Source: Cupriavidus necator N-1
GTDB lineage: Bacteria; Pseudomonadota; Gammaproteobacteria; Burkholderiales; Burkholderiaceae
Length of the DNA: 64,000 nt
Reading direction: 5' to 3'
Assembly: GCF_000219215.1 (NCBI RefSeq)
Contig: NC_015726.1
Span: 682,001 to 746,000, forward strand
In this document: positions 17,629-27,314 of the stretch, piece by piece
Numbering within the stretch: position 1 is the stretch's first letter
Layout: each line of letters opens with the position of its first letter
Notes under the pieces: model-generated
What the model was told of the DNA's origin: nothing
The model's database searches: none
The model's input: the letters and a program-made list of their open reading frames with translations, nothing else
Program-made: the position numbers and the translations under genes

Positions 17629-18927
17629 TCATTTCAGCCGCCGTCCCAACGTTTCCGGCACCATCGCCAGGCCGATCAGCGACACCAGGCCGCAGCCGAT
17701 CACGTACAGCGCGGGCGCATTGACATTACCGGTGACCTGGATCAGCCGGGTCGAAAAATACTGCGCAAAGCCGCCGAAGATCGCGATCGCCACGCAATAG
17801 GCGATCGACAGCCCGGTGGCGCGCAGCCGCTGCGGCAGCACTTCGCTGACCAGCACCATCGAGGCCGGCGCGGTCATCGACATCGGCACCGACAGGCAGC
17901 CCACCACCACCAGCAGGCGCGTGAGCGACGGCTCGGCGTTGATCAGCACGAAGGCCGGGTAGACCATTGCCAGCAGCGCCACGCGCGACCACAGCACCAC
18001 GGTCTTGCGGCCGATGCGGTCAGCCAGCCAGCCCGCGAACGGCGACAGCGCCACCTGCACCAGCGCCGCCACGCACGCGGCCCAGATCCCCAGCGACAGC
18101 GGCATCTTCAGCACGCTGACCGCGTAGTTGCTGAGGTAGTACACGACGATATAGGTCGACGAAGCCAGGCCGATCATCAGCAGGATGCTGGCGATCACCT
18201 CGCGGCCATGGCGGCGCAGCAGCGGCCATTGCGCGGCGTGCTCGCCATGGCGCACGGGCGTGGCGGTTTCTTCCAGCCGGCGGCGGATCACCAGGCCGAC
18301 CGGGATCACCAGGATGCCGATCATGAAGGCGAGGCGCCAGCCCCAGGCTTCCAGGTCTGACGGCGCCAGCACGTTGCTTAGCACCAGGCCGGTGATCGCG
18401 CCTAGCAGCGCCGCCAGGCCCTGGCTGAACGGCTGCCATGCAGTATAGAAGCCGCGCGTGCGGTCATCGGCGTATTCCAGCAGCAGCGCGGTCGATGCGC
18501 CCATCTCGCCGCCGATGGCAAAGCCCTGCACCAGCCGCGCCACCACCACCAGCACCGGCGCCAGGATGCCGATCTGCGCGTACGGCGGCGTCACCACGAA
18601 GATCAGCGAGCTCAGCCCCATCAGCCACAGCGTCAGCGCCACCGCCGGCTTGCGCCCGGCGCGGTCGGCGTACATGCCGATCAGCAGGCCGCCCAGCGGG
18701 CGCATCAGGAAGCCGACGCCAAAGGTGGCGAACGACATCAGCAGTTGCCCGGTAGGGTTGTCGACCGGGAAATAGAGCCGGCCGATCAGCGTGGCAAAGA
18801 AGCTGTAGACGACGAAATCGTAGAACTCCAGGCCATTGCCGATGGTGATGGCGGCAATGGCGCGCGTGCGTGACAGCTGCGCCTGGGGCGCAGCGACCGC
18901 CACGCCGGCGGTGGTGTCGATGGACAT
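17629..18927 (-). CDS. MFS transporter, metabolite:H+ symporter type
   Basis: The protein is 432 residues with twelve predicted membrane helices. It has MHS-type features: an N-terminal AITIGNGLEFYDFVVYSFFA segment, the loop motif GMYADRAGRKPAV between helices 2 and 3 and its counterpart GWLADRIGRKTVVLW in the second half. MHS members import organic acids, amino acids or osmolytes with protons. It lies 83 bp downstream of hutU on the same strand, so histidine or urocanate import is a reasonable inference; a citrate or dicarboxylate substrate cannot be excluded. Confidence 0.82.
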   Translation of the reverse strand: MSIDTTAGVAVAAPQAQLSRTRAIAAITIGNGLEFYDFVVYSFFATLIGRLYFPVDNPTGQLLMSFATFGVGFLMRPLGGLLIGMYADRAGRKPAVALTLWLMGLSSLIFVVTPPYAQIGILAPVLVVVARLVQGFAIGGEMGASTALLLEYADDRTRGFYTAWQPFSQGLAALLGAITGLVLSNVLAPSDLEAWGWRLAFMIGILVIPVGLVIRRRLEETATPVRHGEHAAQWPLLRRHGREVIASILLMIGLASSTYIVVYYLSNYAVSVLKMPLSLGIWAACVAALVQVALSPFAGWLADRIGRKTVVLWSRVALLAMVYPAFVLINAEPSLTRLLVVVGCLSVPMSMTAPASMVLVSEVLPQRLRATGLSIAYCVAIAIFGGFAQYFSTRLIQVTGNVNAPALYVIGCGLVSLIGLAMVPETLGRRLK

Positions 18928-19010
18928 GGGTGTCTCCGTAAAACGATAAGGCGCCGACCGGGGCGCACGTGGCGGCCCCGGCGGCAGAACGGCTCTTGCT
19001 GGCCGCGGGG

Positions 19011-20705
19011 TTAGTCGCGCGATGCGTGGTTCAGCATCGGCAGGTCCAGGCCCTGCTCGCGCGCGCAGTCGACGGCGATCTGGTAGCCGGCGTCGGCATG
19101 GCGCATCACGCCGGTGGCGGGGTCGTTGTGCAGCACGCGGGCGATGCGGGCGGCGGCTTCATCGGTGCCGTCGCACACGATCACCACGCCGGAATGCTGC
19201 GAGAAGCCCATGCCCACGCCGCCGCCGTGGTGCAGCGAGACCCAGGTGGCGCCGCTGGCGGTGTTGAGCAGCGCGTTCAGCAGCGGCCAGTCCGACACCG
19301 CATCCGAGCCGTCCTGCATGGCTTCGGTCTCGCGGTTGGGGCTGGCGACCGAGCCCGAGTCCAGGTGGTCGCGGCCGATCACGACCGGCGCCGACAGCTC
19401 GCCGCTGCGCACCATCTCGTTGAAGGCCAGGCCAAGCTTGGCGCGCAGGCCCAGGCCCACCCAGCAGATCCGCGCCGGCAGGCCCTGGAAGCTGATGCGC
19501 TCGCGCGCCATGTCGAGCCAGCGGTGCAGGTGCTCGTCATCGGGGATCAGTTCCTTGACCTTGGCGTCGGTCTTGTAGATGTCCTGCGGGTCGCCCGACA
19601 GCGCGGCCCAGCGGAACGGCCCGATGCCGCGGCAGAACAGCGGACGGATATAGGCGGGCACGAAGCCGGGGAAGTCGAAGGCGTTGGCCACGCCTTCTTC
19701 CTTGGCCATCTGGCGGATATTGTTGCCGTAGTCGAAGGTCGGCACGCCCATCTGCTGGAACGCCAGCATGGCGCGCACATGCGCGGCCATCGAGGCCTTG
19801 GCGGCCTTGACCACCACCGCCGGCTCGCGCTGCGCGCGTTCGCGGTATTCGTCCCAGCTCCAGCCGGCCGGCAGGTAGCCGTTGAGCGGGTCATGCGCGC
19901 TGGTCTGGTCGGTGACCATGTCCGGGCGCACGCCGCGGCGCACCAGCTCGGGCAGCACCTCGGCGGCGTTGGCGCACAGCGCGATCGAGATGGCCTTGCC
20001 TTGCGAGGTATAGCGGTCGATGCGGGCCAGCGCGTCGTCCAGGTCGGTGGCCTGCTCGTCGACGTAGCGGGTCTTCAGGCGGAAGTCGATGCGGCTCTGC
20101 TGGCATTCGATATTGAGCGAACAGGCGCCGGCCAGCGTGGCGGCCAGCGGCTGCGCGCCGCCCATGCCGCCCAGGCCGGCGGTCAGCACCCAGCGGCCCT
20201 TCAGGTTGCCGCCGAAGTGCTGGCGGCCGGCCTCGACGAAGGTCTCATAGGTGCCCTGCACGATGCCCTGGCTGCCGATGTAGATCCAGCTGCCGGCGGT
20301 CATCTGGCCGTACATGGCCAGGCCCTTGGCGTCGAGTTCGTTGAAGTGTTCCCAGTTGGCCCAGTGCGGCACCAGGTTGGAGTTGGCGATCAGCACGCGC
20401 GGCGCGTCGCGATGGGTGCGGAACACGCCCACGGGCTTGCCCGACTGCACCAGCAGGGTCTGGTCGTCTTCCAGGCGGGTCAGGGCCTCGACGATGCGGT
20501 CATAGCATTCCCAGTTCCGGGCGGCGCGGCCGATGCCGCCATAGACCACCAGCTCCTTCGGGTTCTCCGCCACCTCGGGGTCGAGGTTGTTCATCAGCAT
20601 GCGCAGCGGGGCTTCCGTGAGCCAGCTCTTGGCCGTCAGCGTGGTGCCGCGGGGGGCGCGGATTTCGGTGTCGCGGAAACGCGTGGTGGTGGTGGTCTTG
20701 GTCAC
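19011..20705 (-). CDS. hutU: Urocanate hydratase HutU
   Basis: The protein is 564 residues when started at GTG 20705, which has AAGGAG six bases upstream; the upstream in-frame ATG at 20765 falls next to the operator and is less likely. The sequence matches urocanase throughout: [35 protein letters not shown], the NAD-binding [18 protein letters not shown]-like central regions and GVTVSLH-type ending seen as [20 protein letters not shown]. It converts urocanate to imidazolonepropionate, the second step of histidine breakdown. The other hut enzymes are not in the window. A HutC-type operator lies immediately upstream and hutC is the next gene. Confidence 0.93.
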   Translation of the reverse strand: MTKTTTTTRFRDTEIRAPRGTTLTAKSWLTEAPLRMLMNNLDPEVAENPKELVVYGGIGRAARNWECYDRIVEALTRLEDDQTLLVQSGKPVGVFRTHRDAPRVLIANSNLVPHWANWEHFNELDAKGLAMYGQMTAGSWIYIGSQGIVQGTYETFVEAGRQHFGGNLKGRWVLTAGLGGMGGAQPLAATLAGACSLNIECQQSRIDFRLKTRYVDEQATDLDDALARIDRYTSQGKAISIALCANAAEVLPELVRRGVRPDMVTDQTSAHDPLNGYLPAGWSWDEYRERAQREPAVVVKAAKASMAAHVRAMLAFQQMGVPTFDYGNNIRQMAKEEGVANAFDFPGFVPAYIRPLFCRGIGPFRWAALSGDPQDIYKTDAKVKELIPDDEHLHRWLDMARERISFQGLPARICWVGLGLRAKLGLAFNEMVRSGELSAPVVIGRDHLDSGSVASPNRETEAMQDGSDAVSDWPLLNALLNTASGATWVSLHHGGGVGMGFSQHSGVVIVCDGTDEAAARIARVLHNDPATGVMRHADAGYQIAVDCAREQGLDLPMLNHASRD

Positions 20706-20772
20706 GGGAACTCCTTCGGTCGTGCTGGTCTGGAACGCTCGCTTTTTCGGGCGACGCATAGGCATGTATATT

Positions 20773-20786
20773 CCTGTATATACAAG
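20773..20786. promoter_or_regulatory. HutC operator upstream of hutU
   Basis: On the minus strand CTTGTATATACAGG matches the known HutC box CTTGTATATACAAG with a single-base difference, centred on TGTATATACA. It lies 68 bp upstream of the hutU GTG start and between hutU and hutC. Confidence 0.8.
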
Positions 20787-20893
20787 TACGTATAAATCGG
20801 GGTAATCCCGTAGATTGGTCAGCGCCAGCGCGGCGCTTTAATCACAAATGATGTCGGAGTCCCTTGTGCCCTCGCGGGCGGCCAGCTCCGGGC

Positions 20894-21640
20894 CTAGGAC
20901 GTGAACCGGCCTTCCAGGCGATGCAGCGAGCCGGGATGCACCAGCCGCACCGACGTCACCACCCGGCCCGCGGACCAGGTGCGGCGCCGGATCAGCAGGC
21001 ACGGCTCGCCCCGCTGGATGGCCAGCAGCCCGCACTCTTCCGGCAGCGCCAGCACGGCCTCGACCACGTGCTCGCCTTCGGTCAGCGGCGCGATGCGGGA
21101 CAGGTATTGGTAGGGGGTTTCGCTGGTGAAGTCCTGCGCCAGGTAGTCCGGCGCCACCGCGGCATTGACATAGCGGTCCTCAAGCTGGATCGCCACATCG
21201 TCCTCGTAATGCACGATCACGGAATGGAAGACCCGTTCCTCCAGCGCCACCTCCAGTGCCGCGGCCTGTGCCGGGCCGGCGCGTTCCGCCTCCAGGCTGA
21301 TGACCTGCGCGTGATGCCGGTGTCCGCGTGAAGCGATGTCTTCGGCAATATTGTTGACCGCATACAGCGCGGTCCGCCGTTTGGGTTCGGCGACGAAGGT
21401 GCCGACGCCCTGCAGCCGCACCAGCATGCCTTCCGCGGTCAGCTCGCGCAGCGCGCGATGCACGGTCATGCGGCTCACGCCCAGAGACTCGACCAGTTCG
21501 GTCTCGGACGGCACGCGGTGATGCGGCGGCCAGCTGCCGTCAGCGATCCTGCTGCTGATGTGCTGCTTGACGCGCGCATAGAGCGGCGCCGGCATAGAGT
21601 CGGACACGAGCGACAACGGGTTCCCCTTGGGTTTGGCCAT
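20894..21640 (-). CDS. hutC: Histidine utilization repressor HutC (GntR family)
   Basis: The protein is 248 residues. The N-terminal GntR winged helix (PLYARVKQHISSRI ... RVPSETELVESLGVSRMTVHRALREL) is followed by a UTRA ligand-binding domain (about 95-240). HutC binds urocanate and releases hut promoters. The gene precedes hutU by 188 bp on the same strand, and the intervening DNA contains the matching operator, which would also be crossed by any hutC transcript that reads on into hutU. Confidence 0.9.
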   Translation of the reverse strand: MAKPKGNPLSLVSDSMPAPLYARVKQHISSRIADGSWPPHHRVPSETELVESLGVSRMTVHRALRELTAEGMLVRLQGVGTFVAEPKRRTALYAVNNIAEDIASRGHRHHAQVISLEAERAGPAQAAALEVALEERVFHSVIVHYEDDVAIQLEDRYVNAAVAPDYLAQDFTSETPYQYLSRIAPLTEGEHVVEAVLALPEECGLLAIQRGEPCLLIRRRTWSAGRVVTSVRLVHPGSLHRLEGRFTS

Positions 21641-21686
21641 TCGGCCATGCGACAGGCGCCGAATTTATCATGGCCCGGCACCCTGG

Positions 21687-24600
21687 CTACGATGCCTGCG
21701 CGTCGCGCTGCTGGCATCCGGCCAGGAACACGTCCAGCGCCACCGGCCGCCCGATCACATACCCCTGTGCATAGTCCACCCCGATCGCGCGCAGCGCGTC
21801 GAGGGTGCGTTCATCCTCCACCCACTCCGCCACCGTGCGCACCCCCAGCCGGTGCCCGATGTCGTTGATCGAACTGACGATCTCGCGGTCGACCGCGTTG
21901 TCGGCTAGTTGCCGGATAAAGCTGCCGTCAATCTTCAGGAAGTCCACCGGGAACTGCTTCAGGTAGGCGAACGACGACAGGCCCGAGCCAAAGTCGTCCA
22001 GCGACACGGTGCAGCCGGCGCGCCGCATCTCCGCCACCAGCCGGTTGGCCGCGGCCATGTTGTTGATCAGCGCGGTTTCCGTGATCTCCAGCCGGATGCG
22101 GCTGGCGGGCAGGGCGCTGGCCTCCAGCTCGGCATGCAGGAAGGGCAGCAGGAAGGGCTCGCCGAGCGAGTTGGCCGACAGGTTGATCGATACCGATAGC
22201 CCGGGCACGGCGCCCAGGCGTTCGCCGTAGCCGCGCAGCACGTTGCGGATGACCCAGCGGTCGACGTGGCCCATCAGGTCGTAGCGCTCGGCGGCGGGAA
22301 TGAAGGCGCCGGGCATGATCAGCTCGCCGTGCTCATCGACCATGCGCACCAGGATCTCGATATGGCGGTGTTCGGCGCCGTCTTCGTTCTGCTCGGGCTG
22401 CAGTGCGCGGATCTCCTGCGCGAACAAGCGGAAGCGGTTGGCTTCAAGCGCCGAATGGATGCCGGCGGCAACTTCCAGTTCGCGGTGGTGGCGGCGGGCA
22501 TCGCTCTCGTCGCGGCGGTAGACCGAGACGCGGCTGCGGCCGGCGGCCTTGGCGGCGTAGCAGGCCACGTCGGCACGGCTCATCAGTTCGCTGACCGGAG
22601 GCACGTCCAGGTCGATGGCGGCGATGCCGATGCTGGCGCCGACGTCGTACACGCGTCCTTCCCACGGGAAGCGGCGGCCGCGGATGGCATCGATCACGCC
22701 CTGGCAGACCTGCTCGGCCTGGTCGACGGTGCAGTCCTTGAGCAGTAGCGCGAACTCGTCGCCGCCCAGGCGCGCCAGCACGTCGTCGGGGCGCACGTGG
22801 TTGCGGATCATATAGCCCAGTTCGCGCAGCAGCACGTCGCCGGCGCCGTGGCCGGCGGTGTCGTTGACGATCTTGAAGCGGTCCAGGTCGATGAAGCAGA
22901 GCGCGGCGCGGTGGCCGTGCAGCCGCGCCGCGTCGCAGGCTTCGCGCAGGCGCTTCTCGAACCAGGTGCGGTTGGGCAGCCCGGTCAAGGCATCGTGCAT
23001 GGCTGAACGCGCCAGCTCGCGCTGCAGCGCGCGCGCGGTGGTGATGTCCTGGAACACCAGCACCGCGCCCAGCACCTCGCCGCGCGCGGTCAGCACGGGC
23101 GCGGCCGAGTCTTGCACGTCGTGGCGCTCGCCGGTCAGGCTCTGCAGTACCGCACCGTCCTGCAGGTAGGCGGGCGCGAGCGTGCGCAGGCAGGCTTCGA
23201 CCGGGCTGGGGATGGGGTCGCCGGTGGCTTCGTCGACGATGCGGAAGACCCGCTCCAGCGGCAGGCCGTTGGCGCTGGCCATGGTCCAGCCGGTCAGCTG
23301 TTCGGCAATCGGGTTCATGAAGGTCACGTGCATGGCCGCATCGGTGCAGATCACGGCATCGCCGATCGAACGCAGCGTGATGTGCAGGCGTTCCTTCTCT
23401 TCGAACAGTGCCTCGGTCAGGCGCCGCTGCTCGGTGATGTCCCAGTTGGTGCCGACCAGGGCCTTCGCGGTGCCATCGTCGGTGCGCGTGACCATGGCCA
23501 TCGCGCGCACGTGGCGCACATTGCCGTCGGGACGCGCGATGCGGTATTCGGTATCGAACCGCGCCTCGCCGCGGATGGCCTGGCGCATCTCGCCGCTGAC
23601 ACGGCTGACGTCGTCCGGATGCAGCATCGCGATCCATTGCTCCACCACTGGCGCACCGCCCGCGGGGTCGGTGCTGTGCAGCGCGTGCATGCGCGCGTCC
23701 CAGGTGATGCCGGCGCTGGTGAAGTCCCACTCCCAGATGCCCACGCCGCCGGCTTCAGCCGCCAGCTGGATGCGGCGCGACAGCCGTTCCAGCTCTTGCT
23801 GCGCCAGCTTGCGCGCGTGGACGTCTTCCACCTGGGTGATGAAGTGCTGCGGCTCGCCGGTCTGTTCGTCGCGCACCAGCGATACCGCCAGCAGGACCCA
23901 GCGGTAATGGCCGTCCTTGTGGCGGTAGCGCTTTTCCAGGCGGTAGGACTCGATCTTGCCGGACAGCAGGTTGTCGACCTGGAACAGGTCGCCGGTCAGG
24001 TCGTCGGGATGGGTCAGCTGCTGGTAGCTCAACTCGCGCAGCTCGGCCGCGCCGTAGCCCAGCAGCTCGGTCATGGCACGGTTCACCGTCTGCCAGCGGC
24101 CGTCCATGCTGACCAGCGCCATGCCGATGGCCGAATGCTCCATGGCCTGGCGAAAGCGCTTGTCGCTGCTGCGCAGGCTGGCGCGGCCGTGCCGGTTCTG
24201 CTCGGTCAGGTAGGCGATGCAGACCGGGAACACCATGATTACCGCCGCCGACAGCGGCACCGCTTCATGGCGGTGCGCGAGCAGCATCAGCGCCTGCAGG
24301 CAGAGCGTGGCAACCAGCGTCAGCAGCGCGGTGGCAAACGGATTGCCGGCCAGTGCCACCAGCACCAGCGGCAGCGACATCGCGGCAAACGGGTCATGGC
24401 CCTGCCACTGCGCGAAGGCGCCGATGGCCAAGCACAGCGCCAGCGCGCCCGCCTGCGGCGCCAGCAGCGGCCGCGCGATGGCAGCGCGCACGCGCACCGC
24501 CGTCATCGACAACATCATCGGCAGCAACAGCGCCACGCCGAGCGCGTCGGCCTGCCACCACGTCCACCAGACCGAGGCGAAGCTGGTGCCATGGGTCGTG

Positions 24601-25070
24601 GCGATGGCCATGGCGCCGGCAGTGGCCCCCAGTGCCGGCGCCAGGATGCCGCCCACCGCCAGCATCACCGCGAACGCGGCCAGCGGACCGTGCCGCCCCA
24701 GGACGGCATGCCGGTCCAGCAGGCGCAGGAGCCCGAGCGCGAACAGCATCTCGGCAAGGTTGGCGCCGGTCAGCATCAGCGCGGTGGCGACGCTGTCGCC
24801 GGCCGCGTAGTTGGCCAGCACGCTGGCGCCCATCATGCCCGCCAGCAACCATGGCCCCTCCGCGCGCGGTCGGTGCAGCAGCAGGCCCAGCCCGAAGGCG
24901 TTGGGCAGCCACACCGCCTCCACGGTACCGGGCAGCCGCGCCAGCCACAGCGCAGCCGCCGCCAGCACGAAATAGCCGGCGCCGGCCAGCAGCAAGGGCA
25001 GCCAGCGGCGCTGCGGGGCGGAAGGGCCTGGAGCGGCCTGGTGGCTCGGCGGGGCCGTGTCGGGCGTCAT
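21687..25070 (-). CDS. MASE1-PAS-GGDEF-EAL cyclic-di-GMP signalling protein
   Basis: The protein is 1127 residues from ATG 25070. Order: MASE1 membrane sensor (about 20-290, WLPNAFGLGLLLHRPR), three PAS/PAC units (about 300-670), GGDEF (about 690-850, with intact RLGGDEFALLL) and EAL (about 870-1120). The EAL signature reads EIL in HIEILVRMVDE. The rest of the EAL active site is present: SINLSANSLGE, LEITETALINN, LDDFGSGLSSFAYLKQFPVDFLKID and TVAEWVED. Both cyclase and phosphodiesterase activity are therefore possible. Start codons upstream give an extension without homology. No operon partner is evident. Confidence 0.88.
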   Translation of the reverse strand: MTPDTAPPSHQAAPGPSAPQRRWLPLLLAGAGYFVLAAAALWLARLPGTVEAVWLPNAFGLGLLLHRPRAEGPWLLAGMMGASVLANYAAGDSVATALMLTGANLAEMLFALGLLRLLDRHAVLGRHGPLAAFAVMLAVGGILAPALGATAGAMAIATTHGTSFASVWWTWWQADALGVALLLPMMLSMTAVRVRAAIARPLLAPQAGALALCLAIGAFAQWQGHDPFAAMSLPLVLVALAGNPFATALLTLVATLCLQALMLLAHRHEAVPLSAAVIMVFPVCIAYLTEQNRHGRASLRSSDKRFRQAMEHSAIGMALVSMDGRWQTVNRAMTELLGYGAAELRELSYQQLTHPDDLTGDLFQVDNLLSGKIESYRLEKRYRHKDGHYRWVLLAVSLVRDEQTGEPQHFITQVEDVHARKLAQQELERLSRRIQLAAEAGGVGIWEWDFTSAGITWDARMHALHSTDPAGGAPVVEQWIAMLHPDDVSRVSGEMRQAIRGEARFDTEYRIARPDGNVRHVRAMAMVTRTDDGTAKALVGTNWDITEQRRLTEALFEEKERLHITLRSIGDAVICTDAAMHVTFMNPIAEQLTGWTMASANGLPLERVFRIVDEATGDPIPSPVEACLRTLAPAYLQDGAVLQSLTGERHDVQDSAAPVLTARGEVLGAVLVFQDITTARALQRELARSAMHDALTGLPNRTWFEKRLREACDAARLHGHRAALCFIDLDRFKIVNDTAGHGAGDVLLRELGYMIRNHVRPDDVLARLGGDEFALLLKDCTVDQAEQVCQGVIDAIRGRRFPWEGRVYDVGASIGIAAIDLDVPPVSELMSRADVACYAAKAAGRSRVSVYRRDESDARRHHRELEVAAGIHSALEANRFRLFAQEIRALQPEQNEDGAEHRHIEILVRMVDEHGELIMPGAFIPAAERYDLMGHVDRWVIRNVLRGYGERLGAVPGLSVSINLSANSLGEPFLLPFLHAELEASALPASRIRLEITETALINNMAAANRLVAEMRRAGCTVSLDDFGSGLSSFAYLKQFPVDFLKIDGSFIRQLADNAVDREIVSSINDIGHRLGVRTVAEWVEDERTLDALRAIGVDYAQGYVIGRPVALDVFLAGCQQRDAQAS

Positions 25071-25475
25071 GGACGAGAACGATGCAAAAAAGGCGGTGCG
25101 TCTGGGTGGGAAGGAGGCGGCTTGCCCGGCGCGCCCGGGGCGGCACGGCCCCGGAAGCGCGGACGGACTGCCGCCCAGCGTAGAGGGCACTGTAGGGGGG
25201 ATGGCGGGCCGGCCATCGGCAGGACAGCGGGCAGGTTCGGGGCCTTGTTGCCACTGGTGTTTGGGGCGATTTTTTGGTAGGAGGTGGAAGCGGAGCCTGG
25301 CAGCTGTCCGACGCAAGAGGCAGTGCGGGCTACTCGATGAGGGAAGGACAAACGGCCATGCGTGCCAGCATTCAATCAACAGACAAGTCCGCAGAACCTC
25401 TTTGGGAACGCGCTTGCGCCAGGCTCGATCCTGGATCTTGCGATCTTCCGGTACGAGGTTTCTTGACATCCTTAT
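25071..25475. other. Spacer without a recognised gene
   Basis: This 405-bp stretch is the upstream region of the GGDEF-EAL gene and of the GNAT remnant. I see no protein homology and no clear promoter match. AGGAGGTGG at 25280-25288 is not followed by a plausible coding frame. Confidence 0.4.
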
Positions 25476-25724
25476 ATGAACACCGCTCAGCTGGCCGGGA
25501 CGGTTCTAGCCACGGATTTTCTTCTGTACAAGGCTCCCGTCATCGCGTTGATCGCGGTTGCCCCGGGCGCACAGCAAAGGGGTTTGGGCTTCTACTTGTT
25601 GTGCCGCTGCATCCGAGCGCCGGCGCTTGAGGGTTTTTCCATTTGCCGGGCCAGGATTTCCCCAGGCAACGATGTCTCGCAGCAGCTATTCCGAAAGCTC
25701 GGCTTCGAGCTTTGCTGCAACTGA
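25476..25724 (+). pseudogene. GNAT acetyltransferase remnant (C-terminal half)
   Basis: This 82-codon frame contains the acetyl-CoA loop of GNAT enzymes (VIALIAVAPGAQQRGLGFYLL) and the closing pattern SPGNDVSQQLFRKLGFEL. The N-terminal half of a normal 150-residue GNAT domain is missing, and the upstream DNA does not encode it in any frame that I can recognise. It is probably decayed; a short divergent acetyltransferase is possible. There is no good ribosome-binding site. Confidence 0.45.
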
Positions 25725-25919
25725 GCAAAACGCCTCCACCGCGTGCAAGCGGTTAGGAGGCACCCTTCGCCTGCTTAGGGGCGGCAGTTCCAGCACAGCC
25801 CCGATAACCCCGCCGATAACCTCCCCGGTAATCGCGCCGCGGCCCCGCCGCGCCCATCATGCAGACATGGCCTGACCCCAGGCCCTTCTCGGATTCCCAA
25901 CCAAGACCAGGAGTACGCC

Positions 25920-26318
25920 ATGTCTGCCGCCATCCAAGCCCAAGTCACTGCCGATCCCGCCGCCCTTGCCGACCGCTACCTTGCCGCCTGGAACGAGACC
26001 GACGCCGCGCGCCGGCGCGAGCTGATCGCGCTGGCGTGGACGGAATCGGCAAGCTATGCCGATCCGCTGATGCGCGGCGACGGCCATGCTGGCATTGACG
26101 CAATGATCGCCGCGGTACAGGGGAAATTCCCCGGGTTCCGCTTTACCCGCGTGAGCCCGGTCGATGCGCACGGCGAACACCTGCGCTTTACCTGGGAACT
26201 GGGCCCGGCGGGAGAGCCGGCGCTGGTGGTCGGCACCGACTTCGCCACGATTTCCGCCGATGGCCGGCTCGCGCGCATGACCGGCTTCATCGACCGGGCC
26301 CCGGCCGGGCTGGCCTGA
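25920..26318 (+). CDS. SnoaL-like / NTF2-fold protein
   Basis: The protein is 132 residues, with an AGGAGT ribosome-binding site. The sequence fits the cone-shaped alpha+beta fold of the SnoaL/NTF2 family: LADRYLAAWNETDAARRRELI helix, a WTESASYADPL strand, a GIDAMIAAVQGKFPGFRF segment and C-terminal strands ending in MTGFIDRAP. These proteins bind small molecules and are often isomerases, hydrolases or unknown. The function and substrate here are unknown. A cytochrome c gene follows on the same strand after 99 bp. Confidence 0.75.
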   Translation: MSAAIQAQVTADPAALADRYLAAWNETDAARRRELIALAWTESASYADPLMRGDGHAGIDAMIAAVQGKFPGFRFTRVSPVDAHGEHLRFTWELGPAGEPALVVGTDFATISADGRLARMTGFIDRAPAGLA

Positions 26319-26417
26319 CCGGGGCGCGCGCCGCCGCTATGTGGCCTGCCCCACCGACAGCCCCCCGCCCACTGGCCGCAAGCTGCTGCATCCAGTGCGG
26401 CGGACAGGGGAGAGCAA

Positions 26418-27305
26418 ATGGCGCGATTTCTGCGGGTGGCGGCATGGGGGCTGGCCGGCACGGTTGTTGTCGTGGCCGTGGCGGCCTATGCCGCGGTATG
26501 GGTTGGCGAGCGCAAGGCGGCGCGCATTGTCGCGGTCAAGGTTTCACCCATCGCCATCCGTGAAGACGCCGCCGGCATTGCCCACGGCAAGTACCTGTTC
26601 GAATCGCGCGGCTGCATGGAGTGCCACGGCGCCGGCGCCGGCGGCAAGCAGGTGATCGACGATCCCGGCGGCCTGCGCGTGCGCGCGCCGGACCTGACGC
26701 AAGCCAATCCGGCCATTGCCGCCTACCAGCCGGTTGACTGGGTGCGGAGCATCCGCCATGGCGTGGCGCCCTCGCACCGGCCGCTGCTGATCATGCCCAG
26801 CGAGGATTACAACCGCCTGAGCGACGAGGACCTGGGCGCGCTGGTGGGCTACCTGCGCAGCCTGCCGCCGGCGATGGGGGCGCCCGCGGAGATCCGCATG
26901 CCATGGCTGGTGCGGGCGTTGTACGGTGTGGGCATCGTGCAGGACGCGGCCGCCAAGATCGACCACAGCTTGCCGGTGCAGCCTGCAATGGTGCCGGCGC
27001 CCACGGCCAGCTATGGCGGCTACGTCGCCAATGCCTGCCTGGGGTGTCACGGGCCGGACTTCCGCGGCGGCAAGATCCCGGGCGGGCCGCCCGACTGGCC
27101 GCCCGCGGCGGACCTGCGCCCCGTGCCGGGCGGCGCCATGTCGCGCTACGGCCAGGCTTCGGCCTTTATCGCGATGATGCGCAGCGGCAAGCGGCCCGAT
27201 GGCAGCGCAGTGAGCCGCGTGATGCCGTTCGATTCGTTCGGACGCATGAACGATACCGACCTGACCGCGCTCTATCTGTTCCTGACCGGCATGCCGCAGC
27301 GCTGA
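26418..27305 (+). CDS. Membrane-anchored diheme cytochrome c
   Basis: The protein is 295 residues. An uncleaved or signal-like helix spans about 5-28, followed by two class I cytochrome c domains with heme motifs CMECH (about 72-76) and CLGCH (about 205-209). A methionine ligand candidate occurs in LLIMPSEDY for the first domain and RVMPFDSF for the second. Similar diheme cytochromes accept electrons from molybdenum hydroxylases of the isoquinoline-oxidoreductase type or alcohol dehydrogenases. The genes for such a hydroxylase lie 1.4 kb downstream, separated by an opposite-strand acyltransferase gene. Confidence 0.85.
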   Translation: MARFLRVAAWGLAGTVVVVAVAAYAAVWVGERKAARIVAVKVSPIAIREDAAGIAHGKYLFESRGCMECHGAGAGGKQVIDDPGGLRVRAPDLTQANPAIAAYQPVDWVRSIRHGVAPSHRPLLIMPSEDYNRLSDEDLGALVGYLRSLPPAMGAPAEIRMPWLVRALYGVGIVQDAAAKIDHSLPVQPAMVPAPTASYGGYVANACLGCHGPDFRGGKIPGGPPDWPPAADLRPVPGGAMSRYGQASAFIAMMRSGKRPDGSAVSRVMPFDSFGRMNDTDLTALYLFLTGMPQR

Positions 27306-27314
27306 GCGCGCGCG

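Noticed and set aside
23112..25280. A 722-codon plus-strand frame opposite the GGDEF-EAL gene
   Set aside because: It has no domain and is antisense to a well-supported multidomain protein.
25274..25630. A 118-codon frame as the missing N-terminus of the GNAT remnant
   Set aside because: It is in a different reading frame from the remnant and shows no GNAT motif.
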